A DNA stretch of 64,000 bases from Paenarthrobacter sp. PH39-S1 (GTDB lineage Bacteria > Actinomycetota > Actinomycetes > Actinomycetales > Micrococcaceae): the NCBI RefSeq assembly GCF_030063245.1, contig NZ_JASISR010000002.1, positions 186,001-250,000 of the forward strand, read 5' to 3'. The translations under genes were made by a program, and so were the position numbers. The notes beneath the pieces were generated by a model. It was not told the DNA's origin, did not search any database, and saw only the letters and a program-made list of their open reading frames with translations. Of the stretch, positions 52,180 through 60,038 are shown one piece after another (position 1 is the first letter of the stretch; each line of letters opens with the position of its first letter).

Positions 52180-53301
52180 TCACCGCGTCCGGAAGTCTGC
52201 GATATCGGCCGTCCGCAGGGTCAGGCCGTTACCCGGGGCCGCACTGTCCGGGACGAGCGCGCCACCTTGCGCATCCAAGGTGCCGTCGAAAAACATCCGT
52301 TCGATCCGGACATGATCGTGGAACCACTCCAGATGCCGGAAATTCTGGGTTGCGGCGGCCACGTGGACGCTCAGATGCGGGGCACAATGGCCGGACACCT
52401 GCAGCCCGTGCGCGGCCGCGAGCGCGGCGATCCGCTGCCATTCGGTGATGCCGCCGCAGCGCGAGACATCCAGCTGCAGACAATCGACCGCCTCCGCCTG
52501 GCACATCCGCAGGAAGTAGTACAGATCGGTGCCGTACTCCCCGGCGGCCACGTCCGCGCTGACCACTGCACGGACGTGCCGCAGCCCGGCAAGATCATCC
52601 GAGGATACCGGCTCCTCAAACCACACCACACCCAGCTCGGGTGTGGATTGCAGCAGCCGGATAGCTTGTTTGGCTGTATAGGCGCCGTTGGCATCGACGA
52701 ACAGCTCAACGTCGTCGCCTATGATGCGCCGGGTCTGGCGCATCCGCTCGCGGTCCCTGAAGATGTTGGTCCCGCGATCCTGTCCGATCTTGATTTTCAC
52801 CCGCGGAATGTTCTCCCGTTCCACCCAACCGGAAAGCTGCTGTTCCAACTGGGCACTGGAATAGCTGGTAAACCCGCCGCTTCCATAGATGTCAACCCGA
52901 TCGCGGACGGCTCCGAGCAGCCGATGCAGCGGTACGTCCAGGAGCCGGGCCTTCAGGTCCCACAAGGCGCAGTCGACGGCGGAAATCGCGTAGCCGACGG
53001 CGCCTGAACGGTTTGCGTTGCGCACTGCCTGCAGCATGGCAAGGGCACAGGCACCGGTGTCAAAGGCGGCCCGGCCCGTTACCACGGGGGCCAGCAGTCC
53101 GGTGATCAGCTGGGCGCATCCGGCCGGGGCATATGTCCAGCCCAACCCCTCACAGCCGCCTGCCTGGACCCGGACCAGGACAACGGTGGTGGAATCCCAG
53201 GCAAAGGTGCCATCGGCCTCCGGGGCGTCGGTTGGCACCTCGTAGACCGCCGCCTCGAGCCCGGTGATGGCGGGATCGGCCCACGCTGCGCCGGTGGCCA
53301 T
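52180..53301 (-). CDS. Mandelate racemase/muconate lactonizing-type enolase-superfamily enzyme
   Basis: Protein of 373 residues. AAGGAGG precedes the ATG. The capping domain is followed by the barrel with the catalytic KxK motif in IPRVKIKIGQDRG (about residue 168). Metal ligands lie in ELFVDANGAYTAKQAIRLL (Asp) and WFEEPVSSDDLAGLR (Glu), then in SADVAAGEYGTDLYYFLRM and DVSRCGGITEWQRIAALAAA. The histidine is in LQVSGHCAPHLSVHVAAA. Members racemise or dehydrate sugar acids; the substrate is unknown. It starts one base after the stop of the ThDP enzyme upstream and is surely co-transcribed with it. Confidence 0.86.
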   Translation of the reverse strand: MATGAAWADPAITGLEAAVYEVPTDAPEADGTFAWDSTTVVLVRVQAGGCEGLGWTYAPAGCAQLITGLLAPVVTGRAAFDTGACALAMLQAVRNANRSGAVGYAISAVDCALWDLKARLLDVPLHRLLGAVRDRVDIYGSGGFTSYSSAQLEQQLSGWVERENIPRVKIKIGQDRGTNIFRDRERMRQTRRIIGDDVELFVDANGAYTAKQAIRLLQSTPELGVVWFEEPVSSDDLAGLRHVRAVVSADVAAGEYGTDLYYFLRMCQAEAVDCLQLDVSRCGGITEWQRIAALAAAHGLQVSGHCAPHLSVHVAAATQNFRHLEWFHDHVRIERMFFDGTLDAQGGALVPDSAAPGNGLTLRTADIADFRTR

Positions 53302-53302
53302 G

Positions 53303-55096
53303 TTAGCCCTCCTTGTGCGGCAGGAATTCCTGCAGCTTGGTTTTGACGCCTTCCTTGACGATTCCCCAGGCATCCGGATCGCCGCTGAGCATTGCCTTGG
53401 CAGAGGCCTTGGCCTCGGCGAACGTTGCGTGCGGCGGGATCGGCGGGACGTCGGGGTCAACGTGGAAGTCAAGGACCGTCGGCCGGTCCGCGGCGAGGGC
53501 CTTGGCCCACGCGCCGGCAACCGCGTCGGGCGACGTAACCACGATTCCCTGCAGTCCGAGGCTTTGCGCGAAGGCGGCGTAGTCGACGTCCGGCAGGGAT
53601 TGGGATTCGGTGAACTTCGGGCTGCCACCCATTGCCCGAAGTTCCCAGGTGACCTGGTTGAGGTCATTGTTGTGCAGCACTGCAACGATCAGGCGCGGGT
53701 CCGACCATTCCTGCCAGTAGCGCTTGATGGTGATCAGCTCTGCCAACCCGTTCATCTGCATGGCGCCGTCGCCCACGAACGCGATGGCCGGCCGCTCCGG
53801 GCAGCCGAACTTGGCTCCAATGGCGTAGGGGACGCCAGGACCCATGGTCGCCAGGTTCCCGGAAAGCGAGCCGCGCATGGCGCCACGGAATTTGAGCTGC
53901 CGGGCGTACCAGTCCGCCGAAGATCCCGAATCCGCCGTCACCATCGCGTTGTCCGGGAGCAGCGGGGACAGTTCGTGGAACAGCCGCTGCGGGTTGATTG
54001 GATCAGCATCCACCATGGCCTCGTCGCTCATGGTCTCCCACCAGCGGGCCACATTCGATTCTATTGTTTCCCGCCAGCCGCGGTCTTCCTTGCGTTCCAG
54101 CAGCGGTATCAGCGCGCGCAACGTGGCCGCGGCGTCGCCCACGATGTTCAGTTCATACGGGTACCGCATGCCGATCATTTTAGGGTCCAGATCGATCTGG
54201 ACGCCGCGGGCCTGCCCGGATTCAGGCATGAACTGGGTGTACGGAAAGCTCGAGCCGACGGTCAGCAACGTGTCACAAGCCATCATCATCTCGTAGCTGG
54301 GCCGTGTTCCCAACAATCCGATGGAGCCGGTCACGTAGGGCTGCTCGTCGGACACGGAATCCTTGCCGAGCAGTGCTTTGGCAACGCCGGCGCCGAGGAG
54401 TTCGGCAACCTGTTCCACTTCCTTCCGCGCCTCCCGTGCGCCATGCCCGATCAACATGGCCACCTTCGTGCCGCCGTTGAGCAGTGCCGCGGCCTTCCGG
54501 ACTGCGGCGTCATCGGGGGAAACGGTCGGCCACACGATCCCTACGCTTGAGGGGACCATTTTGAATGCGTGCGTCGGTGCCGAATACTGAAGTTCCTGCA
54601 CATCCGAAGGAATGATGATGGCGGTCACGGTGCGGTTGGCCGTGGCGATCCGGATGGCGCGGTCCAGCACGTTGGGCAGCTGCTCGGGTACCGTGACCAT
54701 CTGGACGTAATCGCTGGCGACGTCCTTGTAAAGGGTGAGCAGATCCACTTCCTGCTGGTATGAACCCCCCATCGCGCTCTGTGCCGTCTGCCCGACAATG
54801 GCGACCACCGGAACGTGATCCAATTTGGCGTCGTAGAGTCCGTTGAGCAGGTGGATCGCGCCTGGGCCCGAGGTGGCCAGGCAGACTCCCACCCGGCCGG
54901 TGAACTTCGCATAACCGACAGCTTCGAAGGCGGCCATTTCCTCATGCCGGGCCTGCACAAACTTGGGCTGGTTTTCAGCCCGGCCAAACGCGGCGACAAT
55001 CCCATTAATCCCGTCACCGGGAAACGCGAAGACCTTGTCCACGTCCCACTCCCGCAGACGGTTCAACAGGTAGTCTGCAACCAGTTCTTTTGCCAT
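53303..55096 (-). CDS. Thiamine diphosphate-dependent enzyme, pyruvate oxidase/dehydrogenase (PoxB-like)
   Basis: Protein of 597 residues with AAAGGAGG before the ATG. The three ThDP-enzyme domains are present: the N-terminal domain with the activating glutamate in KFVQARHEEMAAFEAVGYAK, the central domain (about 190-330), and the C-terminal ThDP-binding domain with GDGAMQMNGLAELITIKRYW and VAVLHNNDLNQVTWELRAMG. It is closest to PoxB-like pyruvate:quinone oxidoreductases and related 'thiamine pyrophosphate-requiring proteins'. Substrate is uncertain. Upstream of the enolase-superfamily enzyme in an operon. Confidence 0.87.
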   Translation of the reverse strand: MAKELVADYLLNRLREWDVDKVFAFPGDGINGIVAAFGRAENQPKFVQARHEEMAAFEAVGYAKFTGRVGVCLATSGPGAIHLLNGLYDAKLDHVPVVAIVGQTAQSAMGGSYQQEVDLLTLYKDVASDYVQMVTVPEQLPNVLDRAIRIATANRTVTAIIIPSDVQELQYSAPTHAFKMVPSSVGIVWPTVSPDDAAVRKAAALLNGGTKVAMLIGHGAREARKEVEQVAELLGAGVAKALLGKDSVSDEQPYVTGSIGLLGTRPSYEMMMACDTLLTVGSSFPYTQFMPESGQARGVQIDLDPKMIGMRYPYELNIVGDAAATLRALIPLLERKEDRGWRETIESNVARWWETMSDEAMVDADPINPQRLFHELSPLLPDNAMVTADSGSSADWYARQLKFRGAMRGSLSGNLATMGPGVPYAIGAKFGCPERPAIAFVGDGAMQMNGLAELITIKRYWQEWSDPRLIVAVLHNNDLNQVTWELRAMGGSPKFTESQSLPDVDYAAFAQSLGLQGIVVTSPDAVAGAWAKALAADRPTVLDFHVDPDVPPIPPHATFAEAKASAKAMLSGDPDAWGIVKEGVKTKLQEFLPHKEG

Positions 55097-55174
55097 TTTG
55101 TTTCCTCCTTTATCGGTTCTCAACTATTCCTGCCCGGTTATTCTTGGACAACTCTTTAGGCAGGGGCATGGGTT

Positions 55175-56812
55175 TCAGCGGCTCCGCTGAGGTGTTCTGG
55201 CAATCAGCTTTTCCGCGGCACGGGCAGTCAGCGCCATGATGGTCAGCGCCGGGTTTGCACTGCCCTGGGTGGGAAGCACGCTGCCGTCGGTGATGAGCAG
55301 GTTCGGCACCGCGAACGAGCGGCAGTCGGCGTCCACCACCCCGGATCTTTCGCCGGAGGCCATCCGCGCTCCGCCCACCAGGTGCGCGTACCGCTGGATG
55401 GTGATGACCTCGTCGGCGCCGGCGGCATGCAGGATCTTCTCCATCGCCGATTGCGCGGCCGTCATCAGCTGACCGTCGTTCTCACACTGGGAATAACTGA
55501 AATTGGCCACCGGCATACCGCGGCGGTCCTTTTCGCCCGAAAGCGTGACCCGGTTGCCGGCCAGCGGCAGGAATTCGCATAATGCTCCCAGACAGGCCCA
55601 GTGCACATAGTCACTCATGTATTTGCGCAGTCCGGCGCCCCAGTGTCCCTGCGCGGTCACGTGCTCGGCCCAGGTGATCGGCAGCGGGGAGACGGTCTGG
55701 ATCGAGAATCCGCGCTTGTAGGGTTTGGTCGGGTCCGTTTCGTAGAACTGCTCAGAACTGACTTCCGGCGGCGGTGCCTTCCACATTCGGACCTCGGACT
55801 CGAACCGGCCGGCGGTCTGCGGCGCCCCCTGCACCATCAGGTACCGGCCCACCTGGTCGAAGTTATTGCACAGTCCGTCCGGGAAGTGCTTGGACACCGA
55901 ATTCAGCAGCAGCCTCGGCGTTTCAATGCTGTAACCGGCGACTGCGACCATGCTGGCGCGCTGGAAGCGCTCCTGGCCGTGGCGGAAGTAGTGCACTCCG
56001 GTTGCCCGCCCGGTAGCATCGTCGACCGCGACGCGCGTCACCATCGAGTCCGGACGCACCTCCGCGCCGTGGTCCATGGCGTCGGGTATGTGCGTGATCA
56101 GCGGCGATGCCTTTGCATTGACCTTGCAGCCCTGCAGGCAGAATCCCCGGTAGATGCAGTGCGGCCGGTTGCCGAAGCGCCCGTTGGAGATGGCAACCGG
56201 ACCTACCTTGGCGGTGATGCCAGTGGCCAGCGCGCCGCGCAGGAACAGCTCGCCGTTGCCGGACACCGGATGCGGGCGGTGCGGGTAGGAATGGGGGTCG
56301 CCCCACGGCCAACGCTCCCCGGCGACCGGCAGTTCGCCTTCGATGTCCTCGTAAAACGGCTTCAGTTCGTGGTATGCCAGCGGCCAGTCGGCGCCAACAC
56401 CGTCCTGGCTCAGGGTCTGGAAGTCGCTGGGATGGAAACGCGGGGTGTAGCCGGCATAGTGCACCATGGATCCACCCACTCCCCGGCCGGAGTTATTGGA
56501 GCCCAGCGGCACGGGATCTTTCCCCGAGATGACCCGAGGTTCGGTCCAGTACAGATGATGCGAGCCCGCTTCGTCGCTGACCCAGTCCTTCTCCGGATCC
56601 CAAAACGGACCGGCATCCAGGGCGACGGCGCGCCAGCCGGCGCGGGCCAGGCGCTGCAGCAGGGTGGAGCCCCCGGCGCCACAACCGATGATCACGATGT
56701 CCACCTCGTCGTCGTCCTCGAAATGCCTCATGTCATTGCGCAGCGCATGGTTGCCACCCGGGCCGGCGGGCAACAGCCAGGCCGAGGCGTTTCGGTCGCG
56801 TACGGACGCCAT
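55175..56812 (-). CDS. GMC-family oxidoreductase, gluconate/alcohol dehydrogenase-type flavoprotein
   Basis: Flavoprotein of 545 residues. The FAD-binding GxGxxG lies at about residue 42 (IVIIGCGAGGSTLLQRLARA). GRGVGGSMVHYAGYTPRFHP follows, and the C-terminal GMC signature ends with DGSVLPTQGSANPALTIMAL. FCLQGCKVNAKASPL is typical of the gluconate 2-dehydrogenase large subunit. It oxidises a sugar, sugar acid or alcohol at the membrane and passes electrons to the respiratory chain. Its start overlaps the upstream subunit's stop (TGATG). Confidence 0.87.
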   Translation of the reverse strand: MASVRDRNASAWLLPAGPGGNHALRNDMRHFEDDDEVDIVIIGCGAGGSTLLQRLARAGWRAVALDAGPFWDPEKDWVSDEAGSHHLYWTEPRVISGKDPVPLGSNNSGRGVGGSMVHYAGYTPRFHPSDFQTLSQDGVGADWPLAYHELKPFYEDIEGELPVAGERWPWGDPHSYPHRPHPVSGNGELFLRGALATGITAKVGPVAISNGRFGNRPHCIYRGFCLQGCKVNAKASPLITHIPDAMDHGAEVRPDSMVTRVAVDDATGRATGVHYFRHGQERFQRASMVAVAGYSIETPRLLLNSVSKHFPDGLCNNFDQVGRYLMVQGAPQTAGRFESEVRMWKAPPPEVSSEQFYETDPTKPYKRGFSIQTVSPLPITWAEHVTAQGHWGAGLRKYMSDYVHWACLGALCEFLPLAGNRVTLSGEKDRRGMPVANFSYSQCENDGQLMTAAQSAMEKILHAAGADEVITIQRYAHLVGGARMASGERSGVVDADCRSFAVPNLLITDGSVLPTQGSANPALTIMALTARAAEKLIARTPQRSR

Positions 56813-57468
56813 CAGTCCTCCTCCTCCGCTCCGGGGGCGAATTGAGGCCTCAACGGATCCTGCTGCGGCCGCACGTCGGCAACCTCAAAGGGTTCACGTG
56901 AATCCAGCCCCAGGTTCTTGTAGCCGCGGGGATAGGCCGGCCCTGCGAAGCCGATTTCGTCCCACGCCGCCGGGTGCGAATAAAAGGCCGTGCAGGCGTA
57001 GCGGGTCCACAGGCTCCAGATGTGCGCGCCGGAGAACTCATGCCACTGAGCCGCGTCCTGAATGTTCGTCAGGATGGCGGTCTGAGCGTCCCAGTGGACC
57101 TGACAAAAGGAAACGCCGTGCCGGGAAAAAGCGTCTTCATCGAGTGCGGACAGTGAAGCGCGCCAGGACTCCCCGTCCGGCTTCATCCCGTCATAGTGCC
57201 AGCCGTCGGTTTGGTCTTCAGCCAGCCGCGCATCCACCATGTTCACGATCGGCACCCGGGGATCCTCGCGCTGATCGAGGAGCTGATCAAACAAGGCGCG
57301 GGCGGCGGCTTCCTCCACCGGGGTGAAGTACCGCAGGTCCTGCGGAAGTCCCAACCGTGCGATCACGACGGCGGCGGTCGCCTCGTCCCAGTGTCTGGCC
57401 TGCGAGGCGGTGCTGAACCCTGGGAACCGGCCTCCGCCGGACGCCGGTTGCAACGGCAGCGCGGTCAC
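56812..57468 (-). CDS. Gluconate 2-dehydrogenase subunit 3-like protein
   Basis: Protein of 218 residues. It starts with GTG (reading TALPLQPASGGG) and has GGAGGG upstream. It contains LRYFTPVEEAAARALFDQLL and VNMVDARLAEDQTDGWHYDG. A conserved aromatic region has GAHIWSLWTRYACTAFYSHP and AAWDEIGFAGPAYPRGYKNL. It is the small subunit that partners the GMC flavoprotein downstream. No Tat signal is visible. It overlaps the membrane-protein gene upstream (GTGA) and the GMC gene downstream. Confidence 0.82.
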   Translation of the reverse strand: MTALPLQPASGGGRFPGFSTASQARHWDEATAAVVIARLGLPQDLRYFTPVEEAAARALFDQLLDQREDPRVPIVNMVDARLAEDQTDGWHYDGMKPDGESWRASLSALDEDAFSRHGVSFCQVHWDAQTAILTNIQDAAQWHEFSGAHIWSLWTRYACTAFYSHPAAWDEIGFAGPAYPRGYKNLGLDSREPFEVADVRPQQDPLRPQFAPGAEEED

Positions 57469-57923
57469 TTTTCCCTCCGCAGAACCGCCGCGAGCAGCCC
57501 CATACCGCCTACCACAGTTACGAGCAACGGTGCCAGCAGCGGCGGCCCCATCTCCATGTTGTAGCGCAGATTGGAAAATCCCCCCGGTTTTTGGGCGATG
57601 CCGCGGGCATGCAGATACGTTCCCTGCAGCCCATTGGCCACGATCGCCGCCGAAGCAATGGGCAGTGCCGTCTTGGCCATCCGCTGGCTGAAGACGCCTG
57701 CAATCCCGGCAGCAGCTCCGACCGGTCCAAGCGCCACCGGGATCCACATCAGTTTGTTGCCGAAACTCGCCTTGTCGTGTTCAAAGAAAATCTCCGCCGC
57801 GGTGACAACGGAACCGATCGCCGTCAGGGCGGCGAGGGAACGCTCAAAGCGCCCCGTTTCGACGTTGCGGACCATCCGGTCGATGCCGTAGACGGCCTTC
57901 GCGGTAGCGCTCGGTTGTTTCAT
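57465..57923 (-). CDS. Membrane protein of the GMC dehydrogenase operon
   Basis: Protein of 152 residues. GGAAGG precedes the ATG. Four hydrophobic segments lie at about 30-45, 58-80, 85-103 and 125-148, with LMWIPVALGPVGAAAGIAGV and PPLLAPLLVTVVGGMGLLAA. It is the first gene of the unit membrane protein-subunit 3-GMC oxidoreductase. It may anchor the complex or carry electrons, but no haem ligands are recognised. The MarR operator lies just upstream. Confidence 0.72.
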   Translation of the reverse strand: MKQPSATAKAVYGIDRMVRNVETGRFERSLAALTAIGSVVTAAEIFFEHDKASFGNKLMWIPVALGPVGAAAGIAGVFSQRMAKTALPIASAAIVANGLQGTYLHARGIAQKPGGFSNLRYNMEMGPPLLAPLLVTVVGGMGLLAAVLRREK

Positions 57924-57984
57924 TGGTTGACCTTCCGTTTCGTATGCGCCGTTGCCGGAACAAACGGCCGGCAATAGCAGCGGA

Positions 57985-58011
57985 TGCGCAATTATTGCAA
58001 TTGCGCAATTG
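57985..58011. promoter_or_regulatory. Overlapping palindromic operators between the GMC operon and marR
   Basis: TGCGCAATT-attgc-AATTGCGCA (57985-58007) is a perfect 9-bp inverted repeat, and CAATTGCGCAATTG (57998-58011) is a second, 14-bp perfect palindrome overlapping it. They lie between divergent genes, 62 bases from the GMC operon start and about 20 bases from the MarR start. The core TTGCGCAA recurs upstream of the GH15 gene at 61834-61849. MarR-family regulators bind such palindromes. Confidence 0.65.
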
Positions 58012-58031
58012 ATGGACGGATACTCGATGGT

Positions 58032-58577
58032 GTGAACGGTTCAAACCCGCCGGAAGAAGGCACCCAGCCCGCGCAGCCCCTACCCACTGCAGGTCCAGTG
58101 GGTGCAGATCCAGTGGATGCGGGACAGGTGGAGGCCGTGATGCGCGCCGCCAGCGTGCTGCTGGCCGTAGTCGCCCAGTCAGTGGCCGAGGTGGAGGATG
58201 TCGTCACGACGCCGCAGTTGCGGGTGCTGGTCCTCATTGCCACGCACGGCCCGCAGCATTTGGGGGCGGTGGCGGCCGATCTTGGGGTCCATCCCTCCAA
58301 TGCCACGCGGATCTGCGAGCGTCTGGTCAATGCCGGCCTGATCGAACGCGCCGACGATCCGCAGGACAGGCGGTTCCTGAAACTTGTGCTCAGCGCCCGG
58401 GGCCGGCAGTTGGTGGAACAGGTCATGGACCACCGCCGGACGGCCATTGCCGCCGTCGTCGGCCGGCTTCCGACCCGGGCGCGCGCGTCTCTGGCCGCAG
58501 CGCTGGATGCCTTTGCCCGTTCCGCCGGAGAGGACGGTACGGAGGATGGGCGGTTCGCGCTTCGGGCCGGCGACTGA
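58032..58577 (+). CDS. MarR-family transcriptional regulator
   Basis: Regulator of 181 residues (GTG start); a longer reading from an ATG at 57984 would overlap the palindrome and is less likely. A Pro-rich N-terminus precedes the winged helix (about 45-140): TPQLRVLVLIATHGPQHLGA, then the recognition region LGVHPSNATRICERLVNAGL and the wing ERADDPQDRRFLKLVLSARG. It is divergent from the GMC operon and convergent with the DoxX-like gene. The shared TTGCGCAA palindromes suggest it controls the GMC operon, itself and the GH15-SDR unit. Confidence 0.85.
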   Translation: MNGSNPPEEGTQPAQPLPTAGPVGADPVDAGQVEAVMRAASVLLAVVAQSVAEVEDVVTTPQLRVLVLIATHGPQHLGAVAADLGVHPSNATRICERLVNAGLIERADDPQDRRFLKLVLSARGRQLVEQVMDHRRTAIAAVVGRLPTRARASLAAALDAFARSAGEDGTEDGRFALRAGD

Positions 58578-58584
58578 GCAGCCA

Positions 58585-58965
58585 TTACGTCACCGGACCC
58601 TGCCGTGATGGATGCGCCGGCATCGCACGGTCCGTTCTTCCGGACCGCAGTTCGGCGGCGAAGAACAGACCGGCGACGACGGCGTCGGAAAGGGCCGCGC
58701 GCCGGCGCCGGGCATCCACGGCCCCCAGCACGAACATGCTGGCCGAGTGCAGTCCGTCCACCACCGCGCCGCAGCGGTGCAGCGCCGGCGCGAGGGGTGC
58801 CAGACCGACGACGATTGCCTGCAGCACGTGTCGCAAGCCCAGCACCCGAACCACCGCGGCTGCCCGGTCGTCGAGCCGGTGCCGGAGCAGCAGACCCGGG
58901 ATGACGTCCGGAAAGACCAGCTGACAGAGTCCGTAGCCGGCGCGGACGGGTTCCAGCCACCTCAT
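58585..58965 (-). CDS. Small DoxX-like or hypothetical membrane protein
   Basis: Protein of 126 residues with weakly defined hydrophobic segments: GYGLCQLVFPDVIPGLLL, RVLGLRHVLQAIVVGLAPL and LSDAVVAGLFFAAE. It resembles short membrane proteins encoded beside actinobacterial SDRs. Its ATG overlaps the SDR stop (ATGA). Function unknown. Confidence 0.65.
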   Translation of the reverse strand: MRWLEPVRAGYGLCQLVFPDVIPGLLLRHRLDDRAAAVVRVLGLRHVLQAIVVGLAPLAPALHRCGAVVDGLHSASMFVLGAVDARRRRAALSDAVVAGLFFAAELRSGRTDRAMPAHPSRQGPVT

Positions 58966-59975
58966 CGCCGTACCAGGCGGCCCAGCAGTGTGGCGCCCCC
59001 GGCCAGCAGACCCGCCGCCGTTGCCCCCAACAGACCGTGATGCTGTGAGGCCCACAGTTGCTTGCTTTGGGGCTTGGACCGGCCGTCGAAGGTGCCGTGC
59101 GTGCCAAAGTCGTGGTCGACGTCGGCCGGTTCCCACAGATTCACCGGCTGGTCCGGATCCCGGTCCTGCGGCGTCTGCTGGGAACTGAAGCCGGTGCGCG
59201 CCAGGTACAGGTCCAGCAGTCCGGGGACAATGGCGTTGGCGGCCAGGGTTGCCATCGTGCTGCCGCCCACCCAGTACTCGCGGCGGCGCGGATGGTCCGC
59301 GGCGTACAGCACACCGCGGGCGGCAACCTCCGGCTGGTAGATCGGCGGGACCGGCTGGGCTTTCTTGGGCAGCCGGGACAGCACCCAGCCGAACTGCGGC
59401 GTATTGACCGCCGGCATCTGCACCATGGTGTTCCTAACGCCGCTGCCCTCGTGCAGCAGTTCACAGCGCAGCGACTCATTGAATCCCTGAATGGCGTGCT
59501 TCGCTCCGCAATAGGCGGATTGCAGCGGGATCCCGCGGTACGCGAGCGCGGATCCCACCTGCACTATGGTGCCGTGGTTGCGCGGTTTCATCCGCTTCAG
59601 CGCGATCATGGTGCCATATACGTAGCCCAGATAGCTGACGTCGGTGACGCGTTTGAACTCCTCGGGCTTAATCTCGGTGAAGGGCGCGAAGACGGAGGTA
59701 AAGGCCACGTTGATCCAGATGTCGATCGGACCAAGCTCCTGCTCCACCCGCGTTGCCGCGGCATCCAGGGCCGCATGGTCGGAGGTATCCACGGATATGG
59801 TCAGTGCGCGGCCCCCGGCCGACTCAACCTCCTTCGCCGCGCCCTCCAGTCCCGCGCCTCCGCGGGCCAGTAGTGCCACTGATGCTCCACGCCTGGCAAA
59901 ACCAATAGCCGTCGCCCGGCCGATTCCGCCACTGGCGCCGGTGACGACGACGACCTGCTTGCTGGTGCTTTTCAT
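58962..59975 (-). CDS. Short-chain dehydrogenase/reductase with C-terminal membrane segment
   Basis: SDR of 337 residues. AAGGAG precedes the ATG. The cofactor motif is VVVTGASGGIGRATAIGFAR. The usual NNAG is replaced by NVAF (WINVAFTSVFAPF). The serine is in QVGSALAYRGIP and the Tyr-Lys pair in AYCGAKHAIQGFNE. The C-terminus has an extra tail ending in a Gly/Ala-rich hydrophobic segment (GLLGATAAGLLAGGATLLG) that may bind the membrane. It follows the GH15 gene by 63 bases. Confidence 0.85.
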   Translation of the reverse strand: MKSTSKQVVVVTGASGGIGRATAIGFARRGASVALLARGGAGLEGAAKEVESAGGRALTISVDTSDHAALDAAATRVEQELGPIDIWINVAFTSVFAPFTEIKPEEFKRVTDVSYLGYVYGTMIALKRMKPRNHGTIVQVGSALAYRGIPLQSAYCGAKHAIQGFNESLRCELLHEGSGVRNTMVQMPAVNTPQFGWVLSRLPKKAQPVPPIYQPEVAARGVLYAADHPRRREYWVGGSTMATLAANAIVPGLLDLYLARTGFSSQQTPQDRDPDQPVNLWEPADVDHDFGTHGTFDGRSKPQSKQLWASQHHGLLGATAAGLLAGGATLLGRLVRR

Positions 59976-60038
59976 GAATGCTCCTTCTGACGTTCCCGGT
60001 ACCTCACCGGGCGGCATGGCCGACGCTGGTGCTGCAGA

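Noticed and set aside
58605-59873. + strand frames across the DoxX-like, SDR and GH15 genes
   Set aside because: Shadow frames opposite well-supported - strand genes.
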